From contig CM049306.1 of the NCBI GenBank assembly GCA_026874595.1, forward strand, positions 30,495,519 through 30,559,518: a DNA stretch of 64,000 nt, in the 5' to 3' direction. This DNA comes from Sipunculus nudus. Lineage: Eukaryota; Annelida; Sipuncula; Golfingiida; Sipunculidae. Below, in pieces: positions 63,128 through 64,000 of this stretch (positions are counted from its first letter, which is position 1; each line of letters begins with the position of its first letter). The notes beneath the pieces were generated by a model. It was given only the letters and a program-made list of their open reading frames with translations, had not been told where the DNA came from and did no database searches. A program made the position numbers and the translations under genes.

Positions 63128-63625
63128 ACCCCCGTTGTGTATCTGGTGACCTCTGACCCCAATTGTGAATTTTGAAGAGAATGTAATTCAGATGAGAAAC
63201 TCAACTGGTAAATATGTTTATTGAGTTTCATGAAAATTTATAAGATTTTTGGTAAGTCACCATGGTGCCACCAAAGTTGAGCAACATCTGTCCGTATTAA
63301 ATATGCGTGGATTTTGCTGGAAATTGAAATCACGGGAGATATTATATTGATTAATATTTCTGCCAAGTTTGATAAAAATCCATCGCTTTCCTCATAAGTT
63401 ATTGCAGCGACACCACAAAGTAGCCTTGTGAACTCTGACCTCATTAAATATGCAGGGATTTTGCCTATAATCAAACTCTTGTAAGATAATCTATTGTTAA
63501 GTAGTAATGGTATGTTTCATGAAAACCAAAGTCCTGGTTAGTTAGCGTGGTGACATTAACAATTAACGGACAGACAGACAGATGGATGAACGGATGGACT
63601 TTGGGTATACCATAAAACATCTAGG
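63128..63625 (-). mobile_element. Dispersed repeat, reverse-strand relative of 11011-11309
   Basis: Shares, in reverse, the GGTATACC-type end (near 63604), a (CAGA)n-like stretch at 63568-63595 and the ATTTAATGAGGTCAGAG core (at 63440 on the reverse strand). Two internal units are about 148 bp apart (ATTAAATATGCGTGG and ATTAAATATGCAGGG). CACCATGGTGCCACC at 63259 recalls the palindrome in other families. Confidence 0.55.
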
Positions 63626-63725
63626 ACGTTAAAAAAATCTAAAATTCCCTCAAGTGTGACCAAAACCTAATCTATTCTAGAGACCTGTTAGATGCACCTG
63701 CTACTCGAATAAAAAGTAGATTCCA

Positions 63726-64000
63726 GTAAAAACTAGAATAAGGGTGGTCAACAAGCAACTACGTGATCCGCCACAATAAGAGTAGGACGGGTGAAGTGAG
63801 GCATGGATTGAGTGGCAAGGGGAAATAGAGTTACATGTGTTACATATTAGAATGGATCTGTGCAACGTAAACATGATTATAGGTGGCACCACCTGTTATT
63901 TGAACAAGAAACTATCCAAGATGTATACACATGCAAAATTTCAGGTGGAAAAGTCAAACCACTGCAGAGATATGAGTGATTTTAACCCAAGGCAGACAAA
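63726..64000 (-). mobile_element. Reverse-strand relative of the 30190-31900 Helitron-like element (cut by window edge)
   Basis: Read on the reverse strand, it ends with the same 3' structure: GGCGGATCACGTAGTTGC, an imperfect hairpin, then CTTATTCTAG followed by T. Inside it has AGGTGGTGCCACCT (63882), TTGACTTTTCCACC and ATATCTCTGCAGTGG, all present in the 280-bp unit. Confirms the 3' boundary at CTAG|T seen at 31900. Confidence 0.75.

Overview
The window is AT-rich animal DNA with long introns and many repeats. The conserved GT-AG exons, large introns and repeat style (LTR-free, Helitron-like and MITE-like elements, hairpin-led 'AGCTCAGCTGACT' repeats, poly-C runs) suggest an invertebrate, most likely a lophotrochozoan such as a bivalve mollusc. 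That organism call is an inference from style; no species-specific marker is present.

Two protein-coding genes are recognised. On the + strand is a Ras-association domain family gene (RASSF1/3/5 class). Five constitutive-looking exons (46985-47125, 47601-47806, 48366-48466, 50847-50965, 51354-51530) encode the SGYxSG linker, the RA domain and the C-terminal SARAH helix. All their splice phases agree and they give one continuous 247-residue C-terminal reading frame. Upstream are several possible 5' exons: one carrying the second half of an atypical C1 zinc finger (15244-15389), a long exon just before it (about 14573-15198), and a clean ATG exon at 37853-37975. All three end in phase 0 and can join the common exon at 46985. 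This mirrors the vertebrate RASSF1A/1C and NORE1A/RAPL alternative-promoter layout. The exon with the first half of the C1 finger was not found and probably lies left of the window, so positions 1 to about 51530 are mostly introns of this gene.

On the - strand, facing the RASSF gene, are the last two exons of a TUSC2 (FUS1) homologue (61841-61967 and 61091-61162). Its first exon lies beyond the right edge. RASSF1 and TUSC2 are direct neighbours in the human 3p21.3 tumour-suppressor cluster, so the window seems to show ancient microsynteny, with one gene inverted relative to human. Between the two genes is a CpG-enriched stretch (about 59480-60360) with a possible unrecognised first exon.

The rest is repeats: three copies of a 463-bp TTAA-flanked MITE, an 8-copy 79-bp satellite, two Helitron-like composite elements with tandem cores (one with a period of exactly 280 bp), a reverse-strand relative at the right edge, AGGTCA-rich degenerate tandem repeats, microsatellites and several poly-C/G tracts. 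Several of the repeat families share a unit that ends in the palindrome AGGTGGCGCCACCT, which is the most unusual non-coding signal here.
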